Source of the DNA: Leptolyngbya sp. PLA1
Lineage (GTDB): Bacteria; Planctomycetota; Phycisphaerae; Phycisphaerales; UBA1924
DNA length: 64,000 nt
Assembly (NCBI GenBank): GCA_021405315.1
Contig: QWIH01000019.1
Span: forward strand, 33,857-97,856
Direction of reading: 5' to 3'
In this document: positions 52,432-63,292 of the stretch, in pieces
Position numbering within the stretch: position 1 is the first letter of the stretch
Layout of the letters: the number at the start of each line of letters is the position of its first letter
Notes under the pieces: model-generated
The model's input: only the letters and a program-made list of their open reading frames with translations
Databases searched by the model: none
Told to the model about the DNA's origin: nothing
Program-made: the position numbers and the translations under genes

Positions 52432-54168
52432 CTACACAAGCTCCAGCAACGTGGATGCCATCTCCTGCGCCACCGTGATCAACCTCGCCGCAGCCTCGTA
52501 CTGCCGCTGCGCCTCCATCAGGCTGATCGCCTCCTCATCCAGCGACACCCCGCTCACCGCCGCACGCTGCGCGCTCAGCGACTCCTCCACGATCAGCGCC
52601 GCGTCCGCGCGGCTGTTCGCCTTCGCCGCGTCGGAACCCACCCGCTGCATCGTCTCCCGCCACGCCTGGGGAAGCGCCACCCCGGACAGCGCCTCGATCC
52701 CCATGCTCTGAAGCCCCGCCATCGCCAGCGCCGTCCCGTTCTCCACCAGCGTGCCGTTCACGATCCGCCCCGCGCTCAGCCCCGCACTGTCCGCCAGCAG
52801 GTCGCTCCGCACCGCGATGTCCGACGCGTCCTCTCCCGTGAAATACGCGTTCACCCCCAGAACCGCCAGCACCCCCGACGAGTCCTCCGCGAAGTTGAAC
52901 GAGTACCCGTCCGCCGCCGCAACCCGCAGCCGCCCGTCCCCGCCGAACGACGCATCCAGCCCCGGAACCGCGTCCAGCGCCGCCAGAATGTCCTCCGCCG
53001 ACGTGTCATCCCCGAACCCCGCCGCCCCCGTCGCGTCCAGCCCGTCCAGGTCCACGTTCACCCGAACCGTCCGCACCGTTCCGCTCGCGTCATGCCTCAC
53101 GTGCACCAGAAAACCGCCGTTCACCGCCTCGAACGGCAGCCCCGCCATCGCCGTGTTCCCCGGGTCGTTCAGCGCCAGCGCCCGGTCCCCCGACGACATC
53201 GTCACCTGCGACTGCGTGCTCCGAAGCCCGCGCGCGTTCGCCCCCGTGCTGTGCAGTTTGTTCACTTCCAGGATGAGCTGCGACGTGATCTGGTCCAGCC
53301 TCGCGATCGTCGCATCCACCGCCTCCGACCGCTGGCTCAGCAGGGCCCCAAGTTGCCCCGACCTCAGGTCCAGCCGTGTCCCGTCCGCCGCCACCGCCAC
53401 GCTCACGCTCGTCTCGCCCCCTTGCGTGTCACGCCTCACCGTCACCCCGCGGCTGACCGCGCCAAGCACCACCGGCGTCGAGCCCGCAAGCACGTCCACC
53501 CCCTCGCGGCCCCGATCAATCACCGTCACGTCCATCAGCCCGGACAGTTCCAGCACCGCCTGGTCGCGCTGATCCCTCAGCGAGTTCGCCGTGTTCCCAC
53601 CAACCTCCGCCTCCGAAATCTGCCGGTTGAAGTCCGCCACCGTCTCCAGGAGCTGGTTTGCCCGTGCCACCCCCGCCGAGAGCTGGCTCTCCACCTGCCC
53701 CCGCTGGCGGCTCAGATCCCCACGAAGCCTCTTCACGAACGCCGCCAGTTGGTCGCCCCGCTGCACCACCGACGTGTCGCTCTGCGTCTGATTCGCCCGC
53801 TCCGACCACGCCGTGAAGAACGACGACATCTGCGACGACAGGTCGTCGTCCCCCAGCTCACCCAGCGCGTCCTCGATCTGCGAGAAGATCCCCGCCTGCA
53901 CCTGCGCCCCCGCGTTGTCCGCCGTCGCCGACCGCAGCCGGGCCTCGATCGCAGCGTCCACCTGCCTCTGGATCGCGCTCACCTGCACCCCGGCCCCGAT
54001 CCCCAGCCCGCCCACCGTGTTGTTCGACCTCAGGGGCGTGAGCCTCGCGATCTGGCGGCTGTACCCCGCCGTCGCCGCGTTCGCCATGTTGTTGCCGGCC
54101 ACCTGCAGGCCGATCTGACCCGCCGCCAGCGCCGACCGACCGATGTTGAACGCCGCTGAGAGTGACAC
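52432..54168 (-). CDS. flgK: flagellar hook-associated protein 1 FlgK
   Basis: The GTG start at 54168 has AAGGAG 6 bases upstream. The 578-residue protein opens with the rod/hook motif (FNIGRSALAAGQIGLQVAGNNMANAATAGYSRQ) and the FlgK-specific GIGAGVQVSAIQRQVDAAIE. An insertion domain in the middle follows, and the C-terminal SLDEEAISLMEAQRQYEAAARLITVAQEMASTLLELV is the axial-protein end. It is the first junction protein at the hook tip. flgN, its probable chaperone gene, ends 12 bases upstream. Confidence 0.93.
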   Translation of the reverse strand: MSLSAAFNIGRSALAAGQIGLQVAGNNMANAATAGYSRQIARLTPLRSNNTVGGLGIGAGVQVSAIQRQVDAAIEARLRSATADNAGAQVQAGIFSQIEDALGELGDDDLSSQMSSFFTAWSERANQTQSDTSVVQRGDQLAAFVKRLRGDLSRQRGQVESQLSAGVARANQLLETVADFNRQISEAEVGGNTANSLRDQRDQAVLELSGLMDVTVIDRGREGVDVLAGSTPVVLGAVSRGVTVRRDTQGGETSVSVAVAADGTRLDLRSGQLGALLSQRSEAVDATIARLDQITSQLILEVNKLHSTGANARGLRSTQSQVTMSSGDRALALNDPGNTAMAGLPFEAVNGGFLVHVRHDASGTVRTVRVNVDLDGLDATGAAGFGDDTSAEDILAALDAVPGLDASFGGDGRLRVAAADGYSFNFAEDSSGVLAVLGVNAYFTGEDASDIAVRSDLLADSAGLSAGRIVNGTLVENGTALAMAGLQSMGIEALSGVALPQAWRETMQRVGSDAAKANSRADAALIVEESLSAQRAAVSGVSLDEEAISLMEAQRQYEAAARLITVAQEMASTLLELV

Positions 54169-54179
54169 GCGTTGCTCCT

Positions 54180-54721
54180 TCAGCTCCGAAGGTCCAGCCC
54201 CGACACCACCGCCGGCCCGGGCTCCGCAAACCCGCGCCGCCCATACGTCCCGCTATGGCTCACCCGCATGCTCACCTGCCTCAGCACGCCCTCGAAGTGC
54301 GTCGCCAGGCTCCGGCTCGCCCGCTCAAGGCTCCCCAGCAGCCCCGACGTCCGCGCCACCAGCGCTCGCAGCCCCGCCGCGCGCGCCGCCAGGTCGCTCC
54401 CCGCCCCGGGCAGCGACGCCGCGATCGCACCCAGCGTGATCTGCCCCCTCCCCTTCAGCCCCGGAATCGACTCCGCCGCCGCGTTGATCAGCGCGTCCCG
54501 CCGCCGGTCCAGCTCCCCGATCCGGAGCAGCGCCGGCCCCTCCGCGCCCGCCGCCTGCGCCGCACCCGACGTGTCCCCTCGCCGCAACGCGTCCCGGTGC
54601 TCCTCCGCCGCACGCTCCAGCGCCACGTACGCCCCCTCATACCCCGTCACCACCGCCTCCAGCTCGGCGGCGAGCGCCCCCAGCGTCCAGCACGCACTCT
54701 TCGATTGGCCCGTCGGTCTCG

Positions 54722-54725
<4 letters not shown>
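54180..54725 (-). CDS. flgN: FlgN-like flagellar export chaperone
   Basis: The 181-residue mostly helical protein begins MTRPTGQSKSACWTLGALAAELEAVVTGYEGAYVALERAAEEHRDALRRGD, the FlgN helix hairpin, and ends in a short Gly-rich tail. FlgN keeps FlgK and FlgL unfolded for export. The ATG overlaps the flgJ stop (ATGA), and GGGAG lies upstream. Position directly before flgK and flgL supports the call; sequence similarity alone is moderate. Confidence 0.7.
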
Positions 54726-55117
<392 letters not shown>

Positions 55118-55119
55118 GC

Positions 55120-56199
55120 TCAATACTCCTCGATCCGCGCCTGCAGCTTCCCCATCCGGTGCAGCATCTGCAGCACCCCGATCTGCTCCTGCGGCGGAAT
55201 GTCAAGCTGCTTGAACGCCGCCAGCAGGTCCGCAAGCTTCGCCTTCTCCGACGGCCTCGCCCCAGTCTCCAGCCCCACCCAGCGCTCCCGCTTCACCAGC
55301 GGGTTCCGCTCCGTCCCCGTCTGCGGCGGGGTCGTCGTCGTGATCGACAGGTTCCCGTGCGTGATCGCCACAGCGCCGATCTCCACGTCCCCCGCCGCGA
55401 TGATCGCGCCCGTCCGTGTGTTGTACAGAACCCGCGCCTGCTCGCTCACCTGCGACAGCGACACGTCCGCGCTCAGCACGTCCGCCACGAACCCCGCACG
55501 GTCGGGCCGCTCCGCCGCCGGAACCGTCACTCGGATCGTCCGCGCGTCGATCGCCCGCGCCACCGGCGGCCCCCCAGGATTCGCCTTCGCGTTCACCGCC
55601 ACCGCCACCTGCGTCGCCGCGCCCCACCCCTCGAACGGCCGGTCCAGGATCAGGTCGAACACGTCCCCGATCTCAGGCATCAGCACGTCCTTCACCATCC
55701 GCGCGCCGCCCATCACCCGCGCCTGCGTCTCGATCGTCCCCTCCGTCAGGATCGTCCCCTCCGACACCGCAAACACCCCGCTCCCCTTGATCGGGCCAGT
55801 CAGCGGCGTCAGAAACAGCCGCCCCCCCTTCAGCGATTTGCACGTGTTCAGCGTGGTCACCTGTACGTCCAGCGTGTCGTCAACCCGCGCTCCCTCCCGC
55901 GGTACCGTGCACGAGACGCTCACCAGCGCCACGGACTTGGACTTCTGAAAGTTCTCCGTGCTGTCCACCCCGGCGCCCGTGTTCTTCAGCAGTTCCATCA
56001 GCGGGCGGGCCGTCACCAGGTCCTTCGCGTCATCGCCCGTCCCAGGCAGGCCCACCACCAGCCCAACCCCCACCAGCACCGATTCGCCCTGCCCCTTCAG
56101 GCGGCACAGATCCTGCACCGTGCCCGCTCCCGCCCCGGGGCACAGCCACGCCGCAGCCCCCAATACGCACGCCAGCACGAGGTGTGAACGCAATGCCAT
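55120..56199 (-). CDS. flgI: flagellar P-ring protein FlgI
   Basis: The 359-residue protein has a signal peptide (LVLACVLGAAAWLCPGAGA). The FlgI sequence then follows: VQDLCRLKGQGESVLVGVGLVVGLPGTGDDAKDL, ALVSVSCTVPREGARVDDTLDVQV, TLNTCKSLKGGRLFLTPL, and EGTIETQARVMGGARM. The late AIDARTIRVTVP and RVLYNTRTGAIIAAGDVEIGAVAITHGNLSI segments are also present. It forms the periplasmic P ring around the rod. First gene of the run here; flgH, flgG and flgA are not in the window. The ATG at 56199 is preferred over a GTG at 56208. Confidence 0.94.
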   Translation of the reverse strand: MALRSHLVLACVLGAAAWLCPGAGAGTVQDLCRLKGQGESVLVGVGLVVGLPGTGDDAKDLVTARPLMELLKNTGAGVDSTENFQKSKSVALVSVSCTVPREGARVDDTLDVQVTTLNTCKSLKGGRLFLTPLTGPIKGSGVFAVSEGTILTEGTIETQARVMGGARMVKDVLMPEIGDVFDLILDRPFEGWGAATQVAVAVNAKANPGGPPVARAIDARTIRVTVPAAERPDRAGFVADVLSADVSLSQVSEQARVLYNTRTGAIIAAGDVEIGAVAITHGNLSITTTTPPQTGTERNPLVKRERWVGLETGARPSEKAKLADLLAAFKQLDIPPQEQIGVLQMLHRMGKLQARIEEY

Positions 56200-56266
56200 G
56201 CCCGGCACTTCGCAAAGCCCGTGCCGCGCCCCGGACGCCCCCCGCGCCCGCCCCCCCCGACTCCGC

Positions 56267-57766
56267 TCAGGCCAGCAGCCCCGGCACCACCTTCCCGAAC
56301 ACGTCCGTCAGCCGGAAGTTCCGCCCCTGCGAGCGGTACGTCAGCTTCGTGTGGTCCATTCCCAGCAGGTGCAGGATCGTCGCCTGCAGGTCATGCACGT
56401 GCACCGGGTCCGTCGCCACGTTGTACCCAAGCTCATCCGTCGAGCCGTACACCGTCCCCCTCTTCACCCCGCCACCCGCCATCCACATCGAGAAGCACTT
56501 CGGGTGGTGATCCCTGCCCAGAAACGTGCTCCCGTTCCGTGCCTCGTTCATCGGGGTCCGCCCGAACTCCCCGCCCCAGATCACCAGCGTGTCTTCCAGC
56601 AGGCCTCGCTGCTTCAGATCCATCACCAGCGCCGCCGAGGCCCGGTCCGTCTCCACGCACCGCTGCTTCAGCGACGTCACCAGGTCGTCCCCGCTCCCCG
56701 TCCCGTGGCTGTCCCAGCCCCAGTGGTAGAGCTGCACGAACCGAACCCCCCGCTCCACCAGCCGCCGCGCCAGCAGGCAGTTGTTCGCGAAGCTCGCCTT
56801 GCCCGGCGTCGTCCCGTACATCTCGTGCACCGCCGCCGGCTCACCGCCGATGTCCATCAGCTCCGGAACGCTCGCCTGCATCCGGAACGCCAGTTCGTAC
56901 TGGCTCATCCGCGTCCGGATCTCCGCGTCCCCCTCGCTCTCCAGCCGCTCCCCGTTCAGGTCCCGCAGTGCGTCGAGGGTCGCCCGTCGCGCCCCGCGGC
57001 TCACCCCCGGCGGGTTCGACACATACAGCACCGGGTCACCCGCCGACCTGAACTGTGTCCCCTGGTGCACCGTGGGCAAAAAGCCGCTCGACCACAGCGC
57101 CGTGCCCCCGTCCGGGTTGTTGTTCGACACCAGCACCACGAACCCCGGCAGGTCCTGGTTCTCCGTCCCCAGCCCGTACGTCACCCACGACCCCATCGAC
57201 GGACGCCCCGCGAGCTGCGACCCCGTGTGCACGAACAACTGCGCCGGCGCGTGATTGAAATGGTCCGTGTGCATCGACCGCACCAGGCACAACTCGTCCG
57301 CGATCCCCGCCGTGTGGGGCAGCAGCTCCGACAGCTCCATCCCGCACCGTCCGTGCTTCTCAAACCGGTAGGGCGACTTCAGGCACTTGGGCGTCCCGCG
57401 GATGAACGCGAACCGCTCCCCCTTGATCAGTTCCTCCGGCGCGGGCTGCCCGTCGTGACGCGCCAGCATCGGCTTCGGATCAAACAGGTCGATCTGCGAC
57501 GGCGCGCCCGCCATGTGCAGAAAGATCACCCGCTTCGCCCTCGCAGGGAAGTGGGGGGGCTTCGCCGCCAGCGGCCCGTCCGCGGCGACGCGCGCCGCCC
57601 CCGAGGCGCCATCCACCCCCAGCATGCTCGCCAGCGCCGCCGCGCCCACCCCCGCGGTGCAACGGCAGAAGAACTGCCGCCTCGTCAGCGCGAGCAACTC
57701 CGCCGCGCTCCGCGCCCGGGGAACATGATCCGGCGACCTCGGGCCCGGGGGCCTCCGCTCTTCCAC
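56267..57766 (-). CDS. DUF1501 domain protein (Tat-exported, sulfatase-like)
   Basis: The 499-residue protein has a Tat-type signal ([24 protein letters not shown]). It then shows the DUF1501 pattern: [72 protein letters not shown], and [14 protein letters not shown] with [18 protein letters not shown]. The fold is alkaline-phosphatase-like. The GTG start is 4 bases past the stop of the upstream PSD1/PSCyt1 gene; this pair is a hallmark of planctomycetes. Function unknown, thought to act on polymers outside the cell. Confidence 0.9.
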   Translation of the reverse strand: MEERRPPGPRSPDHVPRARSAAELLALTRRQFFCRCTAGVGAAALASMLGVDGASGAARVAADGPLAAKPPHFPARAKRVIFLHMAGAPSQIDLFDPKPMLARHDGQPAPEELIKGERFAFIRGTPKCLKSPYRFEKHGRCGMELSELLPHTAGIADELCLVRSMHTDHFNHAPAQLFVHTGSQLAGRPSMGSWVTYGLGTENQDLPGFVVLVSNNNPDGGTALWSSGFLPTVHQGTQFRSAGDPVLYVSNPPGVSRGARRATLDALRDLNGERLESEGDAEIRTRMSQYELAFRMQASVPELMDIGGEPAAVHEMYGTTPGKASFANNCLLARRLVERGVRFVQLYHWGWDSHGTGSGDDLVTSLKQRCVETDRASAALVMDLKQRGLLEDTLVIWGGEFGRTPMNEARNGSTFLGRDHHPKCFSMWMAGGGVKRGTVYGSTDELGYNVATDPVHVHDLQATILHLLGMDHTKLTYRSQGRNFRLTDVFGKVVPGLLA

Positions 57767-57769
57767 GCC

Positions 57770-60631
57770 TCACCCTTTCGTCAGCACTTCGTCCAGGTTC
57801 AGGATCACGTTCGCCACCAGCGTCCACGCCGCTCGCTCCGGCGTCCGCTCCCCCTCGGGCACCCGCGCCGCTTCCAGCAGGCGCTCCGCCTCGCCCGTGT
57901 TCGCGCGGTACCCGGCCAGCGTCTCCTCGTACAGCCTCACCAGCCGCGCCACCTCCGCCCCGCTCGCCCGCCGCCCCGTGCACGCGTGCATCGCCCATCC
58001 CGCCCGTGCCGCCGCCCCCTCGCCACCTTCTCGTTCCATCCGTCCCGCCAGGCCCGCCGCCGCTTCCACGTACACCGGGTCGTTCAGCGTCACCAGCGCC
58101 TGCAGCGCCGTGTTGGTCCGGGGCCGCCTTGTGCAGCTCACCTGCCGGCTCGGCGCGTCAAACGCCACGAACGACGGGTACGGCGTCGACCGCTTCCAGA
58201 ACGTGTACAGCCCCCTCCGGTATCGCCCGCTCCCCTCACTCTCCTTCCACTGCTCCCCGCTGTACGCGTGCCCCCACACCCCCGCCGGCTGAGGCGGAAA
58301 CACGCTCGGCCCGCCTACCTCCCTCGACAGCAGCCCACCCAGCTCCAGCGCCTGGTCGCGGATCACCTCCGCGTCCAGCCTGTGCCGCGGCCCGCGCCCC
58401 AGCAGCCGATTCTCCGGATCCCGCTCCCGCGCCCCCTCCCCCGCAGCCGACGACCTCCGATACGCCTCCGTCGTCACGATCAGCCGGTGAACGTGCCGCA
58501 GGTCCCACCCGCTCCGCACGAACTCTCCCGCCAGATAGTCCAGCACCTCGGGGTGTGTCGGGGGCGTGCCCCGCGTCCCGAAGTCGTCGTCCGTCTCCAC
58601 GATCCCCCTCCCGAAGTACCGCGCCCACACCCTGTTCACGATCACGCGCGCCGTCAGCGGGTTCCTCGCGTCCGTCAGCCACGCCGCCAGCCCCAGCCGG
58701 TCCGGCCTCGCCCCCTCGCCCATCGAGGGCAGCACCGACGGCGTACCCGGGGTGACCACCTCTCCCGGCGAGAGAAAACTCCCCCGTTCCAGCACCCGCG
58801 TGATCCGCGGCGTCTTCATCTCCCTCATCACCTGCGTCGTGACGCCCCGTTCGAGCTTCCCCTTCAGGTCCCGCAGTTCCGCACGCTTCGGGTGGTCCTC
58901 CGACACCTCGCCCGCCGCCGCGATCCACTCCTCGATCGCCGCCGCCTCCGCCTTCCAACGCTCCTCCATCGGATGCGCCACCCGCACCTCCGGGCTCACC
59001 ACCCGCGTCTCACCGGACCCCAGGTCCTCCGTCTCCACCGGCGTCCCGTTGAAGTACGCGAAAAACCGGTAGTAGTCCTTCTGCGTGAACGGGTCGAACT
59101 TGTGGTCGTGACACTGGGCGCAGCTCAGCGTCGTCCCCAGCCACACCGTCGCCACCGTGTTCGCGCGATCCACCACCGTGTTCACCCGGAACTCCTCCGG
59201 GTCCACGCCCCCCTCCTCGTTGATCATCGAACACCGCGAAAAGCCCGTCGCCACCACCTGTTCCTGCGTCGCCTCCGCCAGCAGGTCCCCCGCGAGCTGC
59301 TCCCGCGTGAACCGGTCAAACCCCATCCCCGACGCGAACGCCCCGATCACCCAGTCCCGATAAGGCCACATCGACCACGTCTGGTCCTTCTCATACCCCC
59401 GGCTGTCCGCGTACCGCGCCTGGTCCAGCCACCACCCCGCCCAGTGCTCCGCATACGCCGCAGAGCCCACCATCCGCTCCACCGCCGCCGACCATGCCTC
59501 ATCCGTCGGCGACCGCTCGAACGCCTCAAGCTCCGCCACCGTCGGCGGCAGCCCCGTCAGGTCCAGGCTCAATCGCCTCAGCAGCACTCCGGGTTCCGCT
59601 CGCCCCGAGGCGACCATCCCCTCCGCCTTCAGCCGCGCCCCGATCATCCCGTCGATCACTCCGCCCTCCGCCCCCTCGCGCACTCCCGCCACGGGCTGGT
59701 ACGCCCAATGCCGCTCCTCCACGCCCGTGTCCGTGGCTCCCAACGTCTCCGGCCACACCGCCCCCTGCCGCACCCACCGCTCCAGCACCTCGATCTGCTC
59801 CGGCGCCAGCGGGTCCGCGTCCTCCGGCATCGTGGCCTTGCCGTCCAGCCCCTTCACCCGACGGATCACCTGACTCGCGTCCGGATCCCCACGCACCACC
59901 CCCGGCCCGCTCTTCCCGCCCTTCAGCGCCGCCGCCAGCGAGTCCAGCCGCAACTGCCCCCGCTTCCGCACATCTCCATGACAGTCGATGCACGCCGCCT
60001 CCAGGATCGGCCACACCTCCGCCGCGAAGTCCACCGGCGGGCCCGCATCCTCCCCGGCCGCCGCACCCGCCGGCCGCGCCGCCGGCGCCCGCTCCCATCC
60101 CAGCGCCGCCCTCAGAGGCGAAAACAGGTACTCCCCCCCGTACACCATCGACCCGCCCAGGTGACCCGCCGCTCCCATCAGCATCGCCGCCAGCACCACC
60201 AGCGCGCGATACACGCGCATCCCAACCTCCGTCGCCCGCCAACTCACCGCCAGCACCGCCACCAGCGCCATCAGCGCCACCGCCCCCGCGGCGATCCCGA
60301 CCCAGCGGTGACCCTCCATCTCCAGCGCCCCGCCCCCGCCGTGCTCGTACGCCGCGTTCAGCCACCCCGACCACGCCGTGATCCCCGCCGCCGGAGCGCC
60401 CACCACCAGGCACCCGCGAGCCAGCACGCTCGGCCCGAGCATCGGCATCCCCGCCCCGCGCGCCCGGCCCCGCCTCCCCATGACCGCGCTCAGCACCTCC
60501 GCACCCGCCGCCAAGGCCACCAGCGCGATCGGAAAGTGCACCAGGATCGGGTGCAGCCGCCCACCGGTCTGCCACAGCGCACTCGCCACGTCCCCTTCGC
60601 CAAGCACCAGCATCCCGTGCGCATCCAGCAT
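57770..60631 (-). CDS. PSCyt1-DUF1549-DUF1553 protein with N-terminal DUF2231 membrane part
   Basis: The 953-residue protein starts with a membrane region: LHPILVHFPIALVALAAGAEVL (a DUF2231-like motif with conserved His) plus about three more helices. A cytochrome c domain (CIDCHGDVRKRGQL, heme motif CXXCH) follows. DUF1549 (RLSLDLTGLPPTVAELEAF, RYADSRGYEKDQTWSMWPYRDWVIGAF, TREQLAGDLL, CAQCHDHKFDPFTQKDYY) and DUF1553 (NPLTARVIVNRVWARYFGRGIVETDDDFG...HPEVLDYLAGEFVRSGWDLRHVHRLI) make up the rest. Secreted/redox role with the DUF1501 partner, unknown in detail. An alternative GTG start is at 60637. Confidence 0.92.
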   Translation of the reverse strand: MLDAHGMLVLGEGDVASALWQTGGRLHPILVHFPIALVALAAGAEVLSAVMGRRGRARGAGMPMLGPSVLARGCLVVGAPAAGITAWSGWLNAAYEHGGGGALEMEGHRWVGIAAGAVALMALVAVLAVSWRATEVGMRVYRALVVLAAMLMGAAGHLGGSMVYGGEYLFSPLRAALGWERAPAARPAGAAAGEDAGPPVDFAAEVWPILEAACIDCHGDVRKRGQLRLDSLAAALKGGKSGPGVVRGDPDASQVIRRVKGLDGKATMPEDADPLAPEQIEVLERWVRQGAVWPETLGATDTGVEERHWAYQPVAGVREGAEGGVIDGMIGARLKAEGMVASGRAEPGVLLRRLSLDLTGLPPTVAELEAFERSPTDEAWSAAVERMVGSAAYAEHWAGWWLDQARYADSRGYEKDQTWSMWPYRDWVIGAFASGMGFDRFTREQLAGDLLAEATQEQVVATGFSRCSMINEEGGVDPEEFRVNTVVDRANTVATVWLGTTLSCAQCHDHKFDPFTQKDYYRFFAYFNGTPVETEDLGSGETRVVSPEVRVAHPMEERWKAEAAAIEEWIAAAGEVSEDHPKRAELRDLKGKLERGVTTQVMREMKTPRITRVLERGSFLSPGEVVTPGTPSVLPSMGEGARPDRLGLAAWLTDARNPLTARVIVNRVWARYFGRGIVETDDDFGTRGTPPTHPEVLDYLAGEFVRSGWDLRHVHRLIVTTEAYRRSSAAGEGARERDPENRLLGRGPRHRLDAEVIRDQALELGGLLSREVGGPSVFPPQPAGVWGHAYSGEQWKESEGSGRYRRGLYTFWKRSTPYPSFVAFDAPSRQVSCTRRPRTNTALQALVTLNDPVYVEAAAGLAGRMEREGGEGAAARAGWAMHACTGRRASGAEVARLVRLYEETLAGYRANTGEAERLLEAARVPEGERTPERAAWTLVANVILNLDEVLTKG

Positions 60632-60719
60632 CGCCACGAGTTTACCACACGCCGCGCAGACGGTTCTCCCTCCTTTCTACACTTGCCCCGCGCCACCCCG
60701 CGCCGTCACAAGGACTCCC

Positions 60720-62651
60720 ATGCCCACCGACCGCTCCACGCTCCGAGCACTCGCCGCCCAGTTCCCAACCTCCGACGCCGCCATCGCCGAGGCCGCAGCT
60801 CTCCGCGCTCGCCTCTCCCTTCCCATGGGCGTCGTCCACGTCATCTCCGACATCCACGGCGAGGACGCCAAGCTCCGCCACGTCATCAACAACGCCTCCG
60901 GCCGCCTCCGCGCGCTCGTCGACGACATCCTCGGCCCACGCCTCTCCCCCCAGGACAAGCACGAGTTCCTCGCCGTCCTCTACTACCCCCGAGAGGCCAT
61001 CAACCGCCTCTCCCACGGCATCGTCGCCAGGGGCGACCGCCCGGGCTGGGTCTTCCGAACCCTCTCCGCACAGTTCGAGATCATCAAGGACCTCCGAAAG
61101 ACCTACAGACGCGTTCACTTCGAACGCCTCCTCCCCAACTGGTACCGCGAGCTCTTCATCGAGATGGGCAGCGGCCAGCGCCCCCAGTACGTCAAGGAGC
61201 TCCTCGCCGAACTCGCCCGCTACGACCGCGACTGGGGCGCCGTCCGCGCCGCCGCCCGCCTCATCCGAAACCTCGCCTGCGATGAGCTCCTCGTCGCAGG
61301 AGACCTCGGCGACCGCGGGCCCCGCATGGACCGCGTCATCGACACCCTCCGCCGCCAGCCCAACGTCAACCTCCTCTGGGGCAACCACGACATGATCTGG
61401 ATCGGCGCCCACCTCGGGCACGAGCCCTGCATGCTCACCACCCTCCGCTTCTCCGCCCGCTACCGCCGCCTCTCTCAGCTCGAAGAGGGCTACGGCGTCA
61501 TCATGGCGCCCATCGAGCGCCTCGTCCGCCAGGTCTACGCCGACGATCCCGCCGAGCGATTCATGCCAAAGGGTGAGGGCTTCCGAGACGCCCAGGTCGT
61601 CGCCCGGATGCAGAAGGCCATCGCCGTCATGCAGTTCAAGTCCGAAGGCCAGATGCTCGCCCGCCACCCCGAGTGGGGCCTCGAGCACCGCCGCCTCCTC
61701 CACCGCATCAGCAGGGACCGATCCTCCGTCGATCTCGCCGGTGTCGCCCACCCCATGCTCGATACTCACCTCCCCACCCTGAACCCCGACGACCCCTACG
61801 CCTACTCCCCCGACGAGCAGGCCTGCATCGACCGCCTCAAGGAGTCCTTCACCCGCTCCATGCGACTCCGCGAGCACGTCGAATGGATGATCCGCCACGG
61901 CGCCATGTGGACCCGCCGCGACGACGTCCTCATCTTCCACGCCTGCGTCCCGGTCGACGACTCCGGTCAGCCCCTCTCCATCACCGTCGACGGCAAGTCC
62001 GTCTCGGGCCGCGAACTCTTCGACGCCATGAACACCGTCGTCCGCCGCGCCGTCAGAAAACGCTGGTTCGCGCTCGACTCAGACGCCGATTGGCTCTGGT
62101 ACCTCTGGGGTGGCCCATGCTCCCCGCTCTTCGGCAAGGACAAGCTCGCCACCTTCGAAACCTACTTCGTCGCCGACAAAAACGCCCACAAAGAGCACAA
62201 AAACCCCTACTTCGACCTCATGCACAACGCCGACTTCATGAAACGCATCGGCCGCCTCTTCGGCTGCTCCGATGATGTCCTCGTCGTCAACGGTCACGTC
62301 CCCGTCAAGATCGAAAAGGGGGAGCAGCCCGTCAAGCGGGGCGGCAACGCCGTCACCATCGACGGCGCCTTCAGCCAGGCCTACGGCGACCGCGGATACA
62401 CCCTCGTCCTCCGCCCCGACCGCATCGACCTCTGCGAGCACTCCCCCTTCCGGGGTGTCGCCGCCGTCCTCGAATCCGACGCCGACATCCTCCCGACCGT
62501 CACCACCATCCGCTCCTACCCAAAGCCCAGAACCATCGCCGACACCGACAAGGGCGAGGACCTCCGAGGCCGCATCGCAGACCTCGAAGCCCTCGTCAGC
62601 GCCTACGAGGTCGGAATCGAGCGCGAGCACGACGCCTCCATGCGCTGGTAG
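60720..62651 (+). CDS. fbp: class III fructose-1,6-bisphosphatase
   Basis: The 643-residue length is that of the Firmicutes-type Fbp. Metallophosphatase motifs: SDIHGE (Asp44, His46), GDLGDRGPRMD and WGNHDM. The family-specific stretches KHEFLAVLYYPREAINRL, YRRVHFERLLPNWYRELF and WYLWGGPCSPLFGKDKLATFETYF are also present, with NGHVPVK late in the chain. It hydrolyses fructose-1,6-bisphosphate in gluconeogenesis. AAGGA lies before the ATG. pxpB follows after 5 bases, probably in one transcript. Confidence 0.95.
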   Translation: MPTDRSTLRALAAQFPTSDAAIAEAAALRARLSLPMGVVHVISDIHGEDAKLRHVINNASGRLRALVDDILGPRLSPQDKHEFLAVLYYPREAINRLSHGIVARGDRPGWVFRTLSAQFEIIKDLRKTYRRVHFERLLPNWYRELFIEMGSGQRPQYVKELLAELARYDRDWGAVRAAARLIRNLACDELLVAGDLGDRGPRMDRVIDTLRRQPNVNLLWGNHDMIWIGAHLGHEPCMLTTLRFSARYRRLSQLEEGYGVIMAPIERLVRQVYADDPAERFMPKGEGFRDAQVVARMQKAIAVMQFKSEGQMLARHPEWGLEHRRLLHRISRDRSSVDLAGVAHPMLDTHLPTLNPDDPYAYSPDEQACIDRLKESFTRSMRLREHVEWMIRHGAMWTRRDDVLIFHACVPVDDSGQPLSITVDGKSVSGRELFDAMNTVVRRAVRKRWFALDSDADWLWYLWGGPCSPLFGKDKLATFETYFVADKNAHKEHKNPYFDLMHNADFMKRIGRLFGCSDDVLVVNGHVPVKIEKGEQPVKRGGNAVTIDGAFSQAYGDRGYTLVLRPDRIDLCEHSPFRGVAAVLESDADILPTVTTIRSYPKPRTIADTDKGEDLRGRIADLEALVSAYEVGIEREHDASMRW

Positions 62652-62656
62652 CACGC

Positions 62657-63292
62657 GTGACCTCCCAGAACCCATCCACGACTTCCATCCAGCCCATGGG
62701 CGACTCCGCCCTCCGCATCGCCGCCACGCTCCCCGCCCTCGCCCGCGCCGCCATCCTCGCCGACCCGCCCGACGGGCTCCTCGATCTCGTCTGCGGCCAT
62801 CACACCCTCGCCGCCATCCTCACCCCGGGCTCAGACCTCGCCGACGCCTCCGCCGCCATCGCCGACGCCCTCGCCCGCGCTCACCTTCTCGCCCCGCCAG
62901 CCCCACGCACCATCGAGTTCCCCGTCCTCTACGACGGCCCGGACCTCGCACCCCTCGCCGCCTCTCTCAACCTCGCTCCCGCAACGCTCGCAGACCTCCA
63001 CGCCGCCGCCACCTACACCGTCCGCTTCATGGGCTTCGCCCCCGGCTTCGCGTACCTCGAAGGCCTCCCGGTCCCGCTCCACGTCCCGCGCCTGGATTCC
63101 CCACGCCCGCGAGTCCCCGCGGGTTCCGTCGCCATCGCCGGCCCATACTCCGGCATCTACCCCGCCGAGTCCCCCGGGGGCTGGCGACTCCTGGGCCGAA
63201 CCTCGCGGACCCTCTTCGATCCCCTCTCTACCTCGCCCACGCTCCTCCAACCCGGCGACCGCGTCCGCTTCATCCCCACCCCCGCCCTGTGA
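62657..63292 (+). CDS. pxpB: 5-oxoprolinase subunit B (KipI/PxpB family)
   Basis: The GTG at 62657 lies 5 bases after fbp; an ATG at 62696 is an alternative. The 211-residue protein has the allophanate hydrolase subunit 1 pattern: MGDSALRI, HTLAAIL, IEFPVLYDGPDLAPLA, YTVRFMGFAPGFAYLEGL, and RLDSPRPRVPAGSVAIAG with TGIYP-like SGIYPAESPGGWRLLGRT. With PxpA and PxpC it cleaves 5-oxoproline using ATP. It overlaps pxpC by 4 bases (GTGA). Confidence 0.9.
   Translation: MTSQNPSTTSIQPMGDSALRIAATLPALARAAILADPPDGLLDLVCGHHTLAAILTPGSDLADASAAIADALARAHLLAPPAPRTIEFPVLYDGPDLAPLAASLNLAPATLADLHAAATYTVRFMGFAPGFAYLEGLPVPLHVPRLDSPRPRVPAGSVAIAGPYSGIYPAESPGGWRLLGRTSRTLFDPLSTSPTLLQPGDRVRFIPTPAL

Noticed and set aside
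51556..54159. An 867-codon plus-strand frame
   Set aside because: Antisense to flgL and flgK with Arg/His/Pro-rich composition and no domain; the minus-strand genes are clear.
55958..61285. A 1775-codon open frame on the plus strand
   Set aside because: It is antisense to flgI, the DUF1501 gene and the PSD1 gene. The product is Arg/Pro/His-rich without domains, an artefact of GC-rich third positions.
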